DNA from: Rhodoplanes sp.
Lineage (GTDB): Bacteria; Pseudomonadota; Alphaproteobacteria; Rhizobiales; Xanthobacteraceae
NCBI RefSeq assembly: GCF_013377085.1
Contig: NZ_JACAAX010000025.1
Location: forward strand, 25,306 to 89,305
Reading direction: 5' to 3'
Length of the DNA: 64,000 bases
Positions 38,532-47,401 of this stretch are shown in pieces (position 1 is the stretch's first letter; the number at the start of each line of letters is the position of its first letter). The notes under the pieces were generated by a model. The model searched no databases. It was not told the DNA's origin and was given only the letters and a program-made list of their open reading frames with translations. The position numbers and the translations under genes were made by a program.

Positions 38532-39494
38532 GTGAGCTTTACGGTCGTGAGTCTCGGTAGCCAGATCGCGGACGAGGGCGTCGCGCTGCTCCGCGATGCC
38601 GGCGCCGTCTTGGTGGCGACGGACGCCTTTCCGGCCAAGGACGAGATGATCGCGGTGCTGGCGCGGCACCGGCCGGACGCCGTCATGGTGCGTTTGGTGC
38701 CGCGTCTCGACGAGGAGGTCATGCGGGCCGCGCCCGGCCTCAAGGTCATCGCCAAGCACGGGGTCGGCTGTGACGACATCGACGTCGCCGCGGCCCGTCG
38801 CCTCGGCATCAAGGTCATGGTCGCGACCGGCTGCAACAGCCAGTCCGTGGCGGAGCACGCCGTCGCGATGATGCTCGCGCTGGTCAAGGATCTGGAGCGG
38901 CAGTGCGCCCTCGTGCGGACCGGGCATTTCGACAAGTCGCTCTACCGCGGCCGCGAGCTGCGCGGCATGACGCTGGCGCTGGTCGGCATGGGTCAGATCG
39001 GCCGTAACGTCGCCCGCATGGCGGCGCCGATCGGGATGGTCGTGCGGGCCTACGATCCGTTCGCGCCCGACGCGGCGTTCGAGCCGCCGGTCGCGCGGGT
39101 CGACGACCTCGACGCTCTGCTGGCCGAGGCCGACATCGTCAGCCTGCACTGCCCGCTCACCGACGCCACCCGCGGATTGATCGGCCGGCGCGCGATCGGC
39201 CTGATCAAGCGCGGCGCCTATCTGATCAACACGGCGCGCGGCGAGGTGATCGACGAAGCCGCGCTCGCCGACGCGCTCGCCGCGGGCGCGATCGCCGGGG
39301 CCGGCATCGACAGCTTCGCGGCGGAGCCGCCGCCCCCCGACCACCCGTTCCTGCATCTGCCGAACGTGATCGTCACTCCGCATGTCGCCGGGGTGACCGA
39401 CGAGGCCAAGCGGGAGGTCTCGCTGCAGACGGCGCGCAACGTCCTCGCAGGCCTGTCGGGCGCGCCGCCCGATCCACGCTTTCTCGTCGCGTGA
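38532..39494 (+). CDS. D-2-hydroxyacid dehydrogenase
   Basis: A 320-aa member of the D-isomer-specific 2-hydroxyacid dehydrogenase family (SerA/glyoxylate reductase-like). The cofactor motif is LVGMGQIGRNVARM with an acidic AYDPF, favouring NAD. The catalytic Arg is in INTARGEVID, Glu in AAEPPPPDHP and His in TPHVAGVT. The GTG start at 38532 follows GGGGAGG by 5 nt; the upstream ATG at 38514 is a weaker option. It is divergent from the DapA-like operon and followed by the GntR gene. Confidence 0.9.
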   Translation: MSFTVVSLGSQIADEGVALLRDAGAVLVATDAFPAKDEMIAVLARHRPDAVMVRLVPRLDEEVMRAAPGLKVIAKHGVGCDDIDVAAARRLGIKVMVATGCNSQSVAEHAVAMMLALVKDLERQCALVRTGHFDKSLYRGRELRGMTLALVGMGQIGRNVARMAAPIGMVVRAYDPFAPDAAFEPPVARVDDLDALLAEADIVSLHCPLTDATRGLIGRRAIGLIKRGAYLINTARGEVIDEAALADALAAGAIAGAGIDSFAAEPPPPDHPFLHLPNVIVTPHVAGVTDEAKREVSLQTARNVLAGLSGAPPDPRFLVA

Positions 39495-39687
39495 CCGCGC
39501 GCGGCCTATCGCGGTGCCGGTGGCGGACCGGGGATCGGACGGGAGCGGGCCGCTCGGTCGAGGCGAGTCGTGTCCGCCTGGACCCTGATCGACGCGCCCG
39601 CGGCGGCGTGAGCCGCGGGCGATTGTGCTTTGCGACGCCGGTTCGCTATCTTGCGGCGTTGCCATCGGGAGGGACGACGGCGCCACG

Positions 39688-40443
39688 ATGCCTGCAAAAG
39701 CCGTAGCGAACGACAAGGCCGACGAGCCACGCAAGAGCGGCAGGCCCACTCTGCTGGCGGACCATGTCTATCAGCAGTTGTTCGGCCAGATCGCCGGCGG
39801 CGAGCTGAAGCAGAGCACCCGGCTGCCCGGAGAGCATCAGCTCGCCGAGAAGTACGGCGTGTCGCGTCCCGTGGTCCGCGACGCGCTCAAGCGGTTGCGC
39901 AGCGAGGGGCTGATCGAGTCGCGGCAGGGCGCCGGCAGTTGGGTGACGGCCGGCATGGTGCAGAAGGTCCCGGCTTTCGCACCGATCAGCAGCATCGCCG
40001 ACATCCGCCGCTGCTACGAGTTTCGCATCGCCGTCGAGCGCGAAACCGCTCTGCTGGCGGCTCGGCGCGCCACTCCCAAGACGTTGGCCGACATCGAGGC
40101 GGCGCTGGCCCTGATGGGCATCGCGACTCGCGAGCACGTGCATCGCGAGGACGCCGACTTCTCGTTTCACTACGCCATTGCGGTCGCGGCCGACAATCAT
40201 TTCCTGTCGTCGTCCATGCTCGGCATCCGCGATCACATCGCGGTGGTCATGACGCTGCACGGCAAGTCGCTGCTCGCCTCGCATCCGGGGCTCGAGAGTG
40301 TCTTCGAGGAGCACAGGGGAATTTTTGCCGCGATCCGGGACGGCGATGCGCTACGCGCCAGCCGGCTGATGGAAGAGCATCTGGCCGACTCGCGAGATCG
40401 GTTGTTCGGGGGCGCACCGTCGGCCGAGCCGCACCGGACCTGA
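39688..40443 (+). CDS. GntR/FadR-family regulator (FCD domain)
   Basis: A 251-aa repressor-type regulator. The N-terminal winged helix reads YQQLFGQIAGGELKQSTRLP, then EHQLAEKYGVSRPVVRDALK and LIESRQGAGSWV. The FCD effector domain follows, with metal-ligand-like residues in DADFSFHYAIAVAADNH and EEHRGIFAAI. FCD proteins usually bind organic acids. The gene follows the dehydrogenase by 193 bp, so it most likely controls this catabolic locus through the palindromes at 38331-38480. The start at 39688 is inferred from domain length. Confidence 0.9.
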   Translation: MPAKAVANDKADEPRKSGRPTLLADHVYQQLFGQIAGGELKQSTRLPGEHQLAEKYGVSRPVVRDALKRLRSEGLIESRQGAGSWVTAGMVQKVPAFAPISSIADIRRCYEFRIAVERETALLAARRATPKTLADIEAALALMGIATREHVHREDADFSFHYAIAVAADNHFLSSSMLGIRDHIAVVMTLHGKSLLASHPGLESVFEEHRGIFAAIRDGDALRASRLMEEHLADSRDRLFGGAPSAEPHRT

Positions 40444-40520
40444 GTGGCCCGTCGTCTGCCGGCGGCGCTGACGGCGTCGACGCGGCCGATGTGAGGCTCG
40501 GCGCCCGGCGTCCGTGAAGC

Positions 40521-41267
40521 TCAGCCCACCGGCAGATAGGGCGGGCGCGGAATGTTGGTGTGGGCGGCGCGCAGCGCCATCGACCAGCGGTGGCGCAGAT
40601 CCTGGAAATACGGCTCCTCCGGCTCGATCCGGTAGGCGAGCTCGGCCGCGCAGGCGTCGCGCCGCACCACCAGGGTGTCGAGCGGCATGCCGACCGAGAG
40701 GTTCGAGCGCATGGTGGAGTCGAACGAGATCAGGCCCACCTTCAGGGCGTCGTAGAGGTCGATCTCGTGCGTCACGGCGCGGTCGAGCACCGGCTTGCCG
40801 TATTTGTGCTCGCCGATCTGCAGGTAGGGCGTGTCGCGGGTGCACTCGATGAAGTTGCCGGCCGAGTACAACATGAAGAGGCGCAACCGCTCGCCCTTGA
40901 TCTGGCCACCGAACAGGAACGACAGGTCGAACTTGACGTCGGCGGCATCGAGGGCCGGGCCCTCGGTGTGGGCGAGCGAGCGGATGGCGCGGCCGATGCG
41001 TTGCGCCGCCTGGAACATGGTGGGGGCGTTCATCAACGTCTCGCGCTCGCCGGTCTCGGGATTCTCCAGGCCCTCGTTGAGCAGGCTCAGCACCGACTGG
41101 GTGAGGGAGAGATTGCCGGCCGAGGCGACCGCCATGATGCGCTCGCCCGGGTTGGAGAACACGTGCAGCTTGCGGAAGGTCGAGATGTTGTCGAGCCCGG
41201 CATTGGTGCGCGTGTCGGCGATCATCACGAGGCCGTCGCGCACGAGGATCCCGCAACAATAGGTCAT
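40521..41267 (-). CDS. Anbu-type (ancestral beta-subunit) proteasome-like peptidase
   Basis: A 248-aa Ntn-hydrolase of the Anbu/bacterial proteasome-homologue group. The N-terminus MTYCCGILVRDGLVMIADTR shows Thr2 as the expected nucleophile after Met removal. The family signature continues TNAGLDNISTFRKLHVF and ASAGNLSLTQSV. The start at 41267 is the only one giving that terminus, with GAGGGG upstream; the frame continues upstream without homology. It is the last gene of a conserved operon: ATP-grasp - alpha-E - transglutaminase - Anbu. This association is known and is thought to make and cut an unknown peptide-like modification. Confidence 0.93.
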   Translation of the reverse strand: MTYCCGILVRDGLVMIADTRTNAGLDNISTFRKLHVFSNPGERIMAVASAGNLSLTQSVLSLLNEGLENPETGERETLMNAPTMFQAAQRIGRAIRSLAHTEGPALDAADVKFDLSFLFGGQIKGERLRLFMLYSAGNFIECTRDTPYLQIGEHKYGKPVLDRAVTHEIDLYDALKVGLISFDSTMRSNLSVGMPLDTLVVRRDACAAELAYRIEPEEPYFQDLRHRWSMALRAAHTNIPRPPYLPVG

Positions 41268-41421
41268 TCCGTCGAGCCCCCTCGAATCTACGCTGCGCTG
41301 CAGCACCTTGCGTTGTTCGGCCCGCAGCATCGAATCCTCCGCTGGTCGGCGGGAATCAATGCATGATCCGGCACCGGCCGTCATCGGGGGCGATCCCGAT
41401 GTCCTCAGCTCTCGACGTGGA

Positions 41422-42249
41422 TCAGCTCTGTATCTGCTGGAACGCCTGGGCGACGTTCACGGCGACCTCGAGGGTCTCGCCGACGCCGCCGAAACGGGTG
41501 CCGCGGACCGGCGCGGCGCCGAGATAGTCGAGCCCGATCGCCACCCGCACATAGGCGTCGTTCGCGCACATCGCATGGGTCGGATCGAACGCCACCCAGC
41601 CGAGACTGGGGACGAACGATTCGACCCAGGCGTGGCCGGCGTCCTGGGCCGTGATTCCGTCGCTGCGCCAATAGTATCCGCTGACATAACGCGACGGGAT
41701 GCCGAGGCTGCGGGCGGCGGCGATGAACACGTGGGCGAGATCCTGGCAGACGCCGCGGTGCAGGCTGAACGCCTCCGAGGCCGTGGTGGTGACGTGGGTC
41801 GGGTCGGTGTCGAAGGTGACCTCGGAATACACGCCGCGCACCAGCGCGTGCAGGGTCCCGATGGTGTCGTCCGGATCGGCGTGCGCGACCGACCGGGCGA
41901 AGGCGAGGATCGCCGGATCGGCCCGGGTCAGCTCGGTCTCGCGCAGATAGAGGCTGGACGGAAAGCGCTCGATGGCGCCACGCACCACCCCGCCGGTGTC
42001 CTGGGTCTCGACCTCGCCCTCGACCAGCACCTCGAGGCGGTCGGTCGGGACGTCGTCCGAGAAGGCATGGGTGATGTTGCCGAACGCGTCTTCCTGGGTG
42101 GTGAGGCGGCAGTCGGCCGAGACGTCGATGCGCCAGCGCACCACGTGCTGGCCGTCGTGCGAGCGCGGCGTGATGCGCAAGATCTGGATCACCCGGCTGG
42201 CTGGCGAGTCGTAGTGATAGACGGTCTGATGCGAGACGCGGATGCGCAT
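41422..42249 (-). CDS. Transglutaminase-like cysteine protease
   Basis: A 275-aa bacterial transglutaminase-like protein with the N-terminal beta domain (IRVSHQTVYHYDSPASRVIQ). Catalytic triad: Cys168 (HRGVCQDLAHVFI), His206 (AGHAWVES) and Asp222 (FDPTHAM). These enzymes usually act as peptidases or amidases rather than cross-linkers. It lies 31 bp downstream of the alpha-E gene and 154 bp upstream of Anbu in the same operon. Confidence 0.93.
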   Translation of the reverse strand: MRIRVSHQTVYHYDSPASRVIQILRITPRSHDGQHVVRWRIDVSADCRLTTQEDAFGNITHAFSDDVPTDRLEVLVEGEVETQDTGGVVRGAIERFPSSLYLRETELTRADPAILAFARSVAHADPDDTIGTLHALVRGVYSEVTFDTDPTHVTTTASEAFSLHRGVCQDLAHVFIAAARSLGIPSRYVSGYYWRSDGITAQDAGHAWVESFVPSLGWVAFDPTHAMCANDAYVRVAIGLDYLGAAPVRGTRFGGVGETLEVAVNVAQAFQQIQS

Positions 42250-42280
42250 GGGAAAGCCGGTGGGGGCGCGGCGGGGCCGC

Positions 42281-43222
42281 TCACATCAGGTATTGACGCG
42301 AGATGGCACCGCCGAGCTCGTTGTTGTCGGAGATGAATTCGCTGATGAACTCGTGCAGACCGCTCTGGAAAATCTCTTCCATCCTCAAGTTGGACAATCG
42401 CGTACGGATGCCCCGCGCCTTGCGCTGCGAGGTGCCCTGGCGGCCATAGGCCTCCGCGAGGGCGTCGCAATACCGTACCAGATTTTCATAGCAGCTGGCG
42501 AGCGAGCGCGGCATCTTCGGATTGAGGATCAACAGGTCAGCGATCAGCCAGGGTTTCAGGCTCTCCCGATAGACCCAGTGATAGGACGTCAGCGCCGAGA
42601 CCGAGCGCAGGATCGCGGCCCACTGGTAGTAGTCGAGCGGCCCGCCCACATGCGTGTCCTCGGGCAGCAGCAGGTGGTACTTGGTGTCGAGGATGCGGGC
42701 CGTGTTGTCGGCCCGCTCCATGTTGAGGCCGAGCCGGAAGAACCAGTAGGCGTCGGTGCGCAGCATGGTGCGCGAGGCCGAGCCGTCGAAACGCAGCGAC
42801 GTCTCCTGCACCCAGCGCAGGAAGTGCATGAACTCCTCGCGCGATCCCGGCGCGTTGTTGAACCGCTTGAGGTCCAGCCAGGCGCCGTTGATGACGTCCC
42901 ACATCTCGCTGGTCAGCGCGGTGCGCACCGCCCGCGCATTGGTGCGGGCGAGCTCGATGCAGTTGCGGATCGAGCACGGATTGTCGGGCGAGAAGGCGAG
43001 GAACTCCTTGACGCTGTCCTCGCCGGCCTCCGGGTAATGGGCGTGGAAGGAGCGGCTGCAGCCGGCGGTCGCCACCGCGGATTCCCATTCGTTGGTCGAG
43101 CCCACATAGGCGAGCGGCAGCGCGGTGAGGCGCAGCGTCACCTCCAGGATGCGGGCGAGATAGTCGGCCCGTTCGACGTAGCGGGCGACCCAGTACAGGT
43201 TGTCGGCGGTTCGGGACAGCAT
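42281..43222 (-). CDS. Alpha-E domain protein
   Basis: A 313-aa all-helical alpha-E protein: MLSRTADNLYWVARYVERAD, then EWESAVATAG and MRTDAYWFFRLGLNMERADN. The function is not biochemically known, but it occurs almost always with ATP-grasp and transglutaminase partners, as here. The start at 43222 lies 8 bp downstream of the ATP-grasp stop, so translation is probably coupled. An in-frame upstream TTG (43249) is less likely. Confidence 0.92.
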   Translation of the reverse strand: MLSRTADNLYWVARYVERADYLARILEVTLRLTALPLAYVGSTNEWESAVATAGCSRSFHAHYPEAGEDSVKEFLAFSPDNPCSIRNCIELARTNARAVRTALTSEMWDVINGAWLDLKRFNNAPGSREEFMHFLRWVQETSLRFDGSASRTMLRTDAYWFFRLGLNMERADNTARILDTKYHLLLPEDTHVGGPLDYYQWAAILRSVSALTSYHWVYRESLKPWLIADLLILNPKMPRSLASCYENLVRYCDALAEAYGRQGTSQRKARGIRTRLSNLRMEEIFQSGLHEFISEFISDNNELGGAISRQYLM

Positions 43223-43230
43223 GACCACGC

Positions 43231-44649
43231 TTACGTATCGAGCACCCAAGTGTCCTTGGTGCCGCCCCCCTGGCTGGAATTGACGACGAGCGAGCCGCGC
43301 TGCAGCGCGACCCTGGTGAGCCCGCCCGGCACGATGCGGACCGTGTCCCGTCCGGTCAGGACGAACGGGCGCAGATCGATGTGGCGCGGCGCCACTCCCC
43401 GCTCGACCCAGGTCGGGCAGGTGGAGAGCGCCAGCGTCGGCTGTGCGATGTAGTTCTTCGGGTCGGCCTCGATGCGGGTGCGGAAGGCGGCGAGCTTGCC
43501 CTTGTCGGCCATCGGGCCGATCAGCATGCCGTAGCCGCCGGAGCCGTGCACCTCCTTGACCACCAGCTCGGCGAGGTGCTCGAGCACATAAGTGAGGTGC
43601 TCGGGCTCGCGGCAGCGCCAGGTCGGCACGTTCTGCAGGATCGGTTCCTCGGCGAGATAGAACTTCACGATATCAGGCATGTAGCTGTAGATCGCCTTGT
43701 CGTCGGCGATGCCGGTGCCGACCGCATTGGCGAGCGTGACCTGGCCGGCCTGGTAGGCCGACATCAGGCCCGGCACCCCGAGGGTCGAATCGGGCCGGAA
43801 GGCGAGGGGGTCGAGAAAGTCGTCGTCGACACGCCGGTAGATGACGTCGACCCGCTTCGGCCCCTCGGTCGTGCGCATGTAGACGACGCCGCCCTTGACC
43901 AGCAGGTCGCGACCCTCGACCAGCTCGATGCCGAGCTTGTCGGCCAGGAACGAGTGCTCGAAATAGGCCGAGTTGTAGATGCCGGGCGACAGCAGCACCA
44001 CGGTCGGGTCGGCCGCCGCGGTCTCGGGCGCGACCGACTTCAGGGTCGCCAGGAGCTCGTCCGGATAGTTCTCCACCGGCGCCACCCGGTAACGCGAGAA
44101 CAGGTCCGGGAAGAGCCGCATCATGATCTCCCGGTTCTCCAGCATGTAGGAGACGCCGGACGGCGTGCGGGCATTGTCCTCCAGGACGTAGAATGTCTTG
44201 TGGTCGACCCGGACGATGTCGATGCCGGCGATGTGGACATAGACGTCGTGCGGCACCTTCTGGGCGTTCATCTCGGGGCGGAACACCTGGTTCTGGAACA
44301 CCAGATCTTCCGGGATGATGCCGGCCTTGAGGATCTCGCGGCGGCCGTAGATGTCCTTGAGGTACATGTTGATGGCCTTGACCCGCTGGGTCAGGCCACG
44401 CTGCAGCAGCGACCATTCGGCCGAGGACAGAATCCGCGGGATGACGTCGAACGGAATCAGCCGCTCGGTCGACTCGGCCTCGCCATAGACCGCGAAGGTG
44501 ATGCCGATCCGCCGGAACAGCAGCTCCGCCTCCTGGCAGCGCTGGTCCAGCAGGTCTGGCGACAGGTCGCGCAGCCAAGCGTCGAGACCCGCATAGGCGG
44601 GCCGGATCGCGCCGTCGACGCCTCGCATCTCGTCGAAACAATCCGCCAT
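43231..44649 (-). CDS. Circularly permuted ATP-grasp (type 2) protein
   Basis: A 472-aa protein of the circularly permuted ATP-grasp family (DUF404/DUF407 type), predicted to form peptide bonds or amide bonds using ATP. Recognisable segments: IPFDVIPRILSSAEWSLLQR, KAINMYLKDIYGRREILK, YVHIAGIDIVRVDHKTFYVL, EDNARTPSGVSYMLENREIM, and the late KEVHGSGGYGMLIGP. The start at 44649 (MADCFDEM) has GGGGA upstream and marks the beginning of homology. First gene of the Anbu operon. Confidence 0.92.
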   Translation of the reverse strand: MADCFDEMRGVDGAIRPAYAGLDAWLRDLSPDLLDQRCQEAELLFRRIGITFAVYGEAESTERLIPFDVIPRILSSAEWSLLQRGLTQRVKAINMYLKDIYGRREILKAGIIPEDLVFQNQVFRPEMNAQKVPHDVYVHIAGIDIVRVDHKTFYVLEDNARTPSGVSYMLENREIMMRLFPDLFSRYRVAPVENYPDELLATLKSVAPETAAADPTVVLLSPGIYNSAYFEHSFLADKLGIELVEGRDLLVKGGVVYMRTTEGPKRVDVIYRRVDDDFLDPLAFRPDSTLGVPGLMSAYQAGQVTLANAVGTGIADDKAIYSYMPDIVKFYLAEEPILQNVPTWRCREPEHLTYVLEHLAELVVKEVHGSGGYGMLIGPMADKGKLAAFRTRIEADPKNYIAQPTLALSTCPTWVERGVAPRHIDLRPFVLTGRDTVRIVPGGLTRVALQRGSLVVNSSQGGGTKDTWVLDT

Positions 44650-44978
44650 GTTTGGTCCCCGACGGCATCCGATCGGAGGCGGACGCCCCTCGGCCTGGTC
44701 GATGCAAGTGTCGAGCCACTGTTCCACGTCCGGCCGACCGCGTCGACGCCGCCGCGCCGCGCCACAGCCGCGGCGGAGCCGAGCCGGCTGGCAGGAGGTG
44801 GCGCCGAGCGGCCGCCGACCCCGGCAAGGGCCGGTCTGCCTAAAAATTGTGCCCATGTATTGTGCTGCCGATGACCAGGATGGCGGCGTTCGGCCGTGGA
44901 TGCGGCCGAGATCCGCGTCCGGCGCGCTTGAGCGGCATTTCCGGTCGGGATACACGACAGCGACGCCGGAGTTGAACA
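44650..44978. other. Divergent intergenic region, Anbu operon / cinA-like gene
   Basis: About 330 bp between divergent starts. It must hold the promoters of the ATP-grasp operon and the cinA-domain gene, but no hexamer pair is convincing. No RNA gene seen. Confidence 0.35.
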
Positions 44979-45776
44979 ATGACCCAAAAGACGCGCGATT
45001 CTGCCGCCCAGGGAGAATCCCAGGCTGCCGAGGTGACGGCTGCTCTCCTCGTGATCGGCGACGAGATCCTGTCGGGCCGGACCAAGGACAAGAATATCGG
45101 CTACGTCGCCGAGTATCTGACCGCCCTGGGGATCGACCTCGAGGAGGTCCGGGTGGTGCCCGACATCGAGGCCGAGATCGTCGCCGCGCTCGATGCGCTG
45201 CGCCAGCGCTACACCTATGTCTTCACCACGGGCGGCATCGGCCCCACCCATGACGACATCACGGCCGATGCGGTCGCCAAGGCGTTCGGCGTGCCGCTCG
45301 ATCGCGACGAGCGGGCCGTGGCGCTGATCGCCGAGCGGGTCGGCGTCGCCAATCTCAACGAGGCGCGCCTGCGCATGGCGCGGATTCCGCGCGGGGCCGA
45401 CTTGGTGCAGAACCCGGTGTCGAAGGCGCCCGGCTTCTGGATCGGCAATGTCATCGTCATGGCCGGCATCCCGGCCGTCATGCAGGCGATGCTCGACGAG
45501 GTGGCGCCGAAGCTGAGGACCGGCGTCAAGCTGCTGTCGGAAAGCGTACGGGCGGATCTGCGCGAAGGCGACATCGGCACCGAGCTCGGCGCCGTCGCCA
45601 AGGCGCATCCGGACGTGATGATCGGCAGCTATCCGTTCACCGACGACCAGGGCGGGCCCAACACCAACCTGGTGGTACGCGGCCGCGACCCGCAAAAGCT
45701 CGCGGCGGCCCGATCGGCGGTCGAGCGCATGCTGGCGCAGGTGCGCGCCGCGCTCGCCGCCCAGCAGGCGACGTGA
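44979..45776 (+). CDS. CinA N-terminal (molybdopterin-binding-like) domain protein
   Basis: A 265-aa single-domain protein with the MoCF/MogA fold as in the N-terminal part of Cin[60 protein letters not shown]. It lacks the C-terminal NMN-amidase domain. CinA-type COG1058 domains have ADP-ribose/NMN-related pyrophosphatase activity in some species; others are uncharacterised. ATG at 44979 with GGAG 7 nt upstream. gpt follows after 98 bp. Confidence 0.9.
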   Translation: MTQKTRDSAAQGESQAAEVTAALLVIGDEILSGRTKDKNIGYVAEYLTALGIDLEEVRVVPDIEAEIVAALDALRQRYTYVFTTGGIGPTHDDITADAVAKAFGVPLDRDERAVALIAERVGVANLNEARLRMARIPRGADLVQNPVSKAPGFWIGNVIVMAGIPAVMQAMLDEVAPKLRTGVKLLSESVRADLREGDIGTELGAVAKAHPDVMIGSYPFTDDQGGPNTNLVVRGRDPQKLAAARSAVERMLAQVRAALAAQQAT

Positions 45777-45874
45777 TTCGACGGACGCCCGGCCGGTTCC
45801 GCGGCGTCCGAGGTTTTCCATCATGCGCTCGCCGCCCGGTTGCGGGCGGGGGCGCGACGCTCCGGAGAGACGAG

Positions 45875-46378
45875 ATGGCCGCGGCTGCGACCCCCGAGAA
45901 GGCATTCCCCGTGTCCTGGGACATGTTCCACCGCGACTGCCGGGCGCTGACCTGGCGGCTGGCCGGGCAGGGGCCGTTCGACGCGCTGGTGACGGTGACG
46001 CGCGGCGGCCTGGTGCCGGCCGCGATCGTCGCCCGCGAGCTCGGCATCAGGGTGATCGAGACCGTGTGCGTGGCGAGCTACAACCACACCCAGCAGGGCG
46101 ACCTGAAGATCCTCAAAGGGGTGACCGAGGAGATCCTCGCGATCGGCAAAGGCAACAGCGGCCGCGTGCTGATCGTCGACGACCTGGTCGACACCGGCAA
46201 GACCGCGCGGGTGGTGCGCGACCTGCTTCCCAACGCGCATTTCGCCACCGTCTATGCCAAGCCGATGGGTCGGCCGCTGGTCGACACCTTCATCACCGAG
46301 GTCTCGCAGGACACCTGGATCTTCTTCCCCTGGGACACCGGCCTCGCCTTCCAGCCGCCGATCGCCGGCGGCGCCTGA
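45875..46378 (+). CDS. gpt: Xanthine-guanine phosphoribosyltransferase
   Basis: A 167-aa phosphoribosyltransferase that turns xanthine or guanine plus PRPP into nucleotides. PRPP loop: [18 protein letters not shown]-terminal [17 protein letters not shown] and [17 protein letters not shown] fit Gpt, and the C-terminal [13 protein letters not shown] is the family's base-site segment. The start at 45875 has GGAGAGA upstream; the frame is open to 45773 by chance. It works in purine salvage with guaC (51249) in the same window. Confidence 0.93.
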   Translation: MAAAATPEKAFPVSWDMFHRDCRALTWRLAGQGPFDALVTVTRGGLVPAAIVARELGIRVIETVCVASYNHTQQGDLKILKGVTEEILAIGKGNSGRVLIVDDLVDTGKTARVVRDLLPNAHFATVYAKPMGRPLVDTFITEVSQDTWIFFPWDTGLAFQPPIAGGA

Positions 46379-46392
46379 ACCACGGGGATCCC

Positions 46393-46803
46393 ATGGCCGG
46401 ACCGAACCAGCCCTTCGACGACGAGCCGCTCGACGAGGCGCTCGACGACGAGCTAGACGCCCACTACGAGGCGCTGCGCGCCTATGTGCTCGATTACATC
46501 GAGGAGCACGAGGTGCCGGACGAGACGATCTCGGCCCTGCTGGTCGATCTCTCCTTCGAGCTGCGCAAGGTCGCCTATGTGCTGGAGACCGAGAAGCCGT
46601 CGGTGGCCGGCCTCAAGCTCGCCCTCGACCGCCACGGCGCCGAGGTCGAGAGCGTCGTGCGGGCGCACAAGAAGGAAGCCGAGATCTTTCTCGAGGGGAT
46701 GCGGCGGGCCTTGACGGAAGCCGAGCAGGACCTCGACGACGACGAGGAGGCTCCGAAGGGGGCCGACGGCACCTCGCCGGGCCGGCCGAAGCAGGGGCAC
46801 TGA
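46393..46803 (+). CDS. Conserved-looking acidic helical protein
   Basis: A 136-aa protein, strongly acidic at both ends (FDDEPLDEALDDELD; EQDLDDDEEAPKG). The middle is helical: YVLDYIEEHEVPDETISALL, then LSFELRKVAYVLETEKPSVA. No family recognised and no membrane segment. It begins 14 bp after gpt, so it is probably co-transcribed. Codon bias supports a real gene. Confidence 0.65.
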   Translation: MAGPNQPFDDEPLDEALDDELDAHYEALRAYVLDYIEEHEVPDETISALLVDLSFELRKVAYVLETEKPSVAGLKLALDRHGAEVESVVRAHKKEAEIFLEGMRRALTEAEQDLDDDEEAPKGADGTSPGRPKQGH

Positions 46804-47022
46804 GGCCGGGGCACCCCGGCCGGGGCCGCGGCGTCGAGGCGATCGGCCGGCCGACATCGGCAGGCCGCGTGCGGCGAGGCCTTGTCGGCGCCTCGCCGGC
46901 TGGTTTCTGGGCTTCCCAGCTCGAGAACATGGCGGACGCCTCGATTACCGTGCGCGCCGCCTGAACTCCCGCGATCCGGATCGGTCGCCCGACCCGCCGG
47001 GTTCTCGACCTGTAGGTTTCCG

Positions 47023-47051
47023 TTGGTGTTCAAGGTCTGGATTGGTAGATT
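47023..47051 (+). promoter_or_regulatory. Candidate promoter of tRNA-Leu
   Basis: TTGGTG (47023-47028), 17 bp, TAGATT (47046-47051), placing the start of transcription 1-4 nt before the tRNA 5' end. It would also read through into the large gene at 47402. Confidence 0.45.
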
Positions 47052-47095
47052 GGCCACAGTGCGGGCGTGGCGGAATTGGTAGACGCAAGGGACTT

Positions 47096-47331
47096 GAACG
47101 CTTGAGTGCCCACGGGGAAACCCGAGGTGCAGAACTGCTCAAATTCGGGGGAACCGGTCACAGGCAATCCCGAGCCAAGCCAGCGGCATGAACGTGCCGC
47201 TGGAAGGTGTAGAGACTAGACGGGCAGCGCCTAAGGCGCGAACGCGCTATGGTGAAGGTATAGTCCAGACCACGAACGGGCCTTCTCGCCGAACGGCGCA
47301 AGGCACGGCGGCGAAAGCCGAAGTCGGTACG
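47096..47331 (+). ncRNA. Group I self-splicing intron (236 nt) in tRNA-Leu(UAA)
   Basis: Conserved elements occur in order. P1: exon ACTT with intron GAGT (47104-47107), giving the U.G wobble at the 5' splice site. P: AATTCGGGGGAACC (~47142). Q: GGCAATCCCGAGCCAAGCC (~47163). P6a-type hairpin CAGCGGCA/TGCCGCTG (~47181-47202). R: GTGTAGAGACTAGACGGGCA (~47207). S: AAGGTATAGTCC (~47255). R and S form P7 (GACTA/TAGTC). The last base is G (omega-G, 47331). There is no ORF inside. Size and arrangement fit the IC3 subgroup typical of bacterial tRNA introns. Confidence 0.9.
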
Positions 47332-47333
47332 AA

Positions 47334-47385
47334 AATCCCTCGGGCCGTAAGGCCTGTACCGGTTCGATTCCGGTCGCCCGCACCA
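47334..47385. repeat. attL-like copy of tRNA-Leu 3' end
   Basis: 52 bp from AATCCCTCGG to the terminal CCA, forming the 3' exon of the intact tRNA. Relative to the distal copy it has T/A/A/T/T at the five variable positions where that copy has C/G/G/C/C. It keeps a perfect T-stem through an A-T closing pair. Confidence 0.75.
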
Positions 47386-47401
47386 GTTCATTTCAAAGAC
47401 C

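Larger units (their letters stand above)
47061..47385 (+). tRNA. tRNA-Leu(UAA), split by a group I intron
   Basis: 5' exon 47061-47095 (35 nt, ending ...AAGGGACTT) and 3' exon 47332-47385 (54 nt, starting AAAATCCCT and ending with an encoded CCA). Joined, they give an 89-nt class II tRNA: acceptor stem GCGGGCG/CGCCCGC, D-arm, anticodon stem AGGGA/TCCCT with loop CTTAAAA (anticodon TAA), a long variable arm (GGGCC-GTAA-GGCC) and T-arm ACCGG-TTCGATT-CCGGT. The break falls between U34 and A35, the classical position of the group I intron in cyanobacterial and plastid tRNA-Leu(UAA). Confidence 0.92.

Noticed and set aside
47061..47385. Reading the split tRNA as tRNA-Ser(UGA) by splicing one or two bases later
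   Set aside because: That would leave a non-canonical loop and lose the intron's terminal G; exon ACTT/AAAA gives a normal CTTAAAA loop and Leu identity elements.
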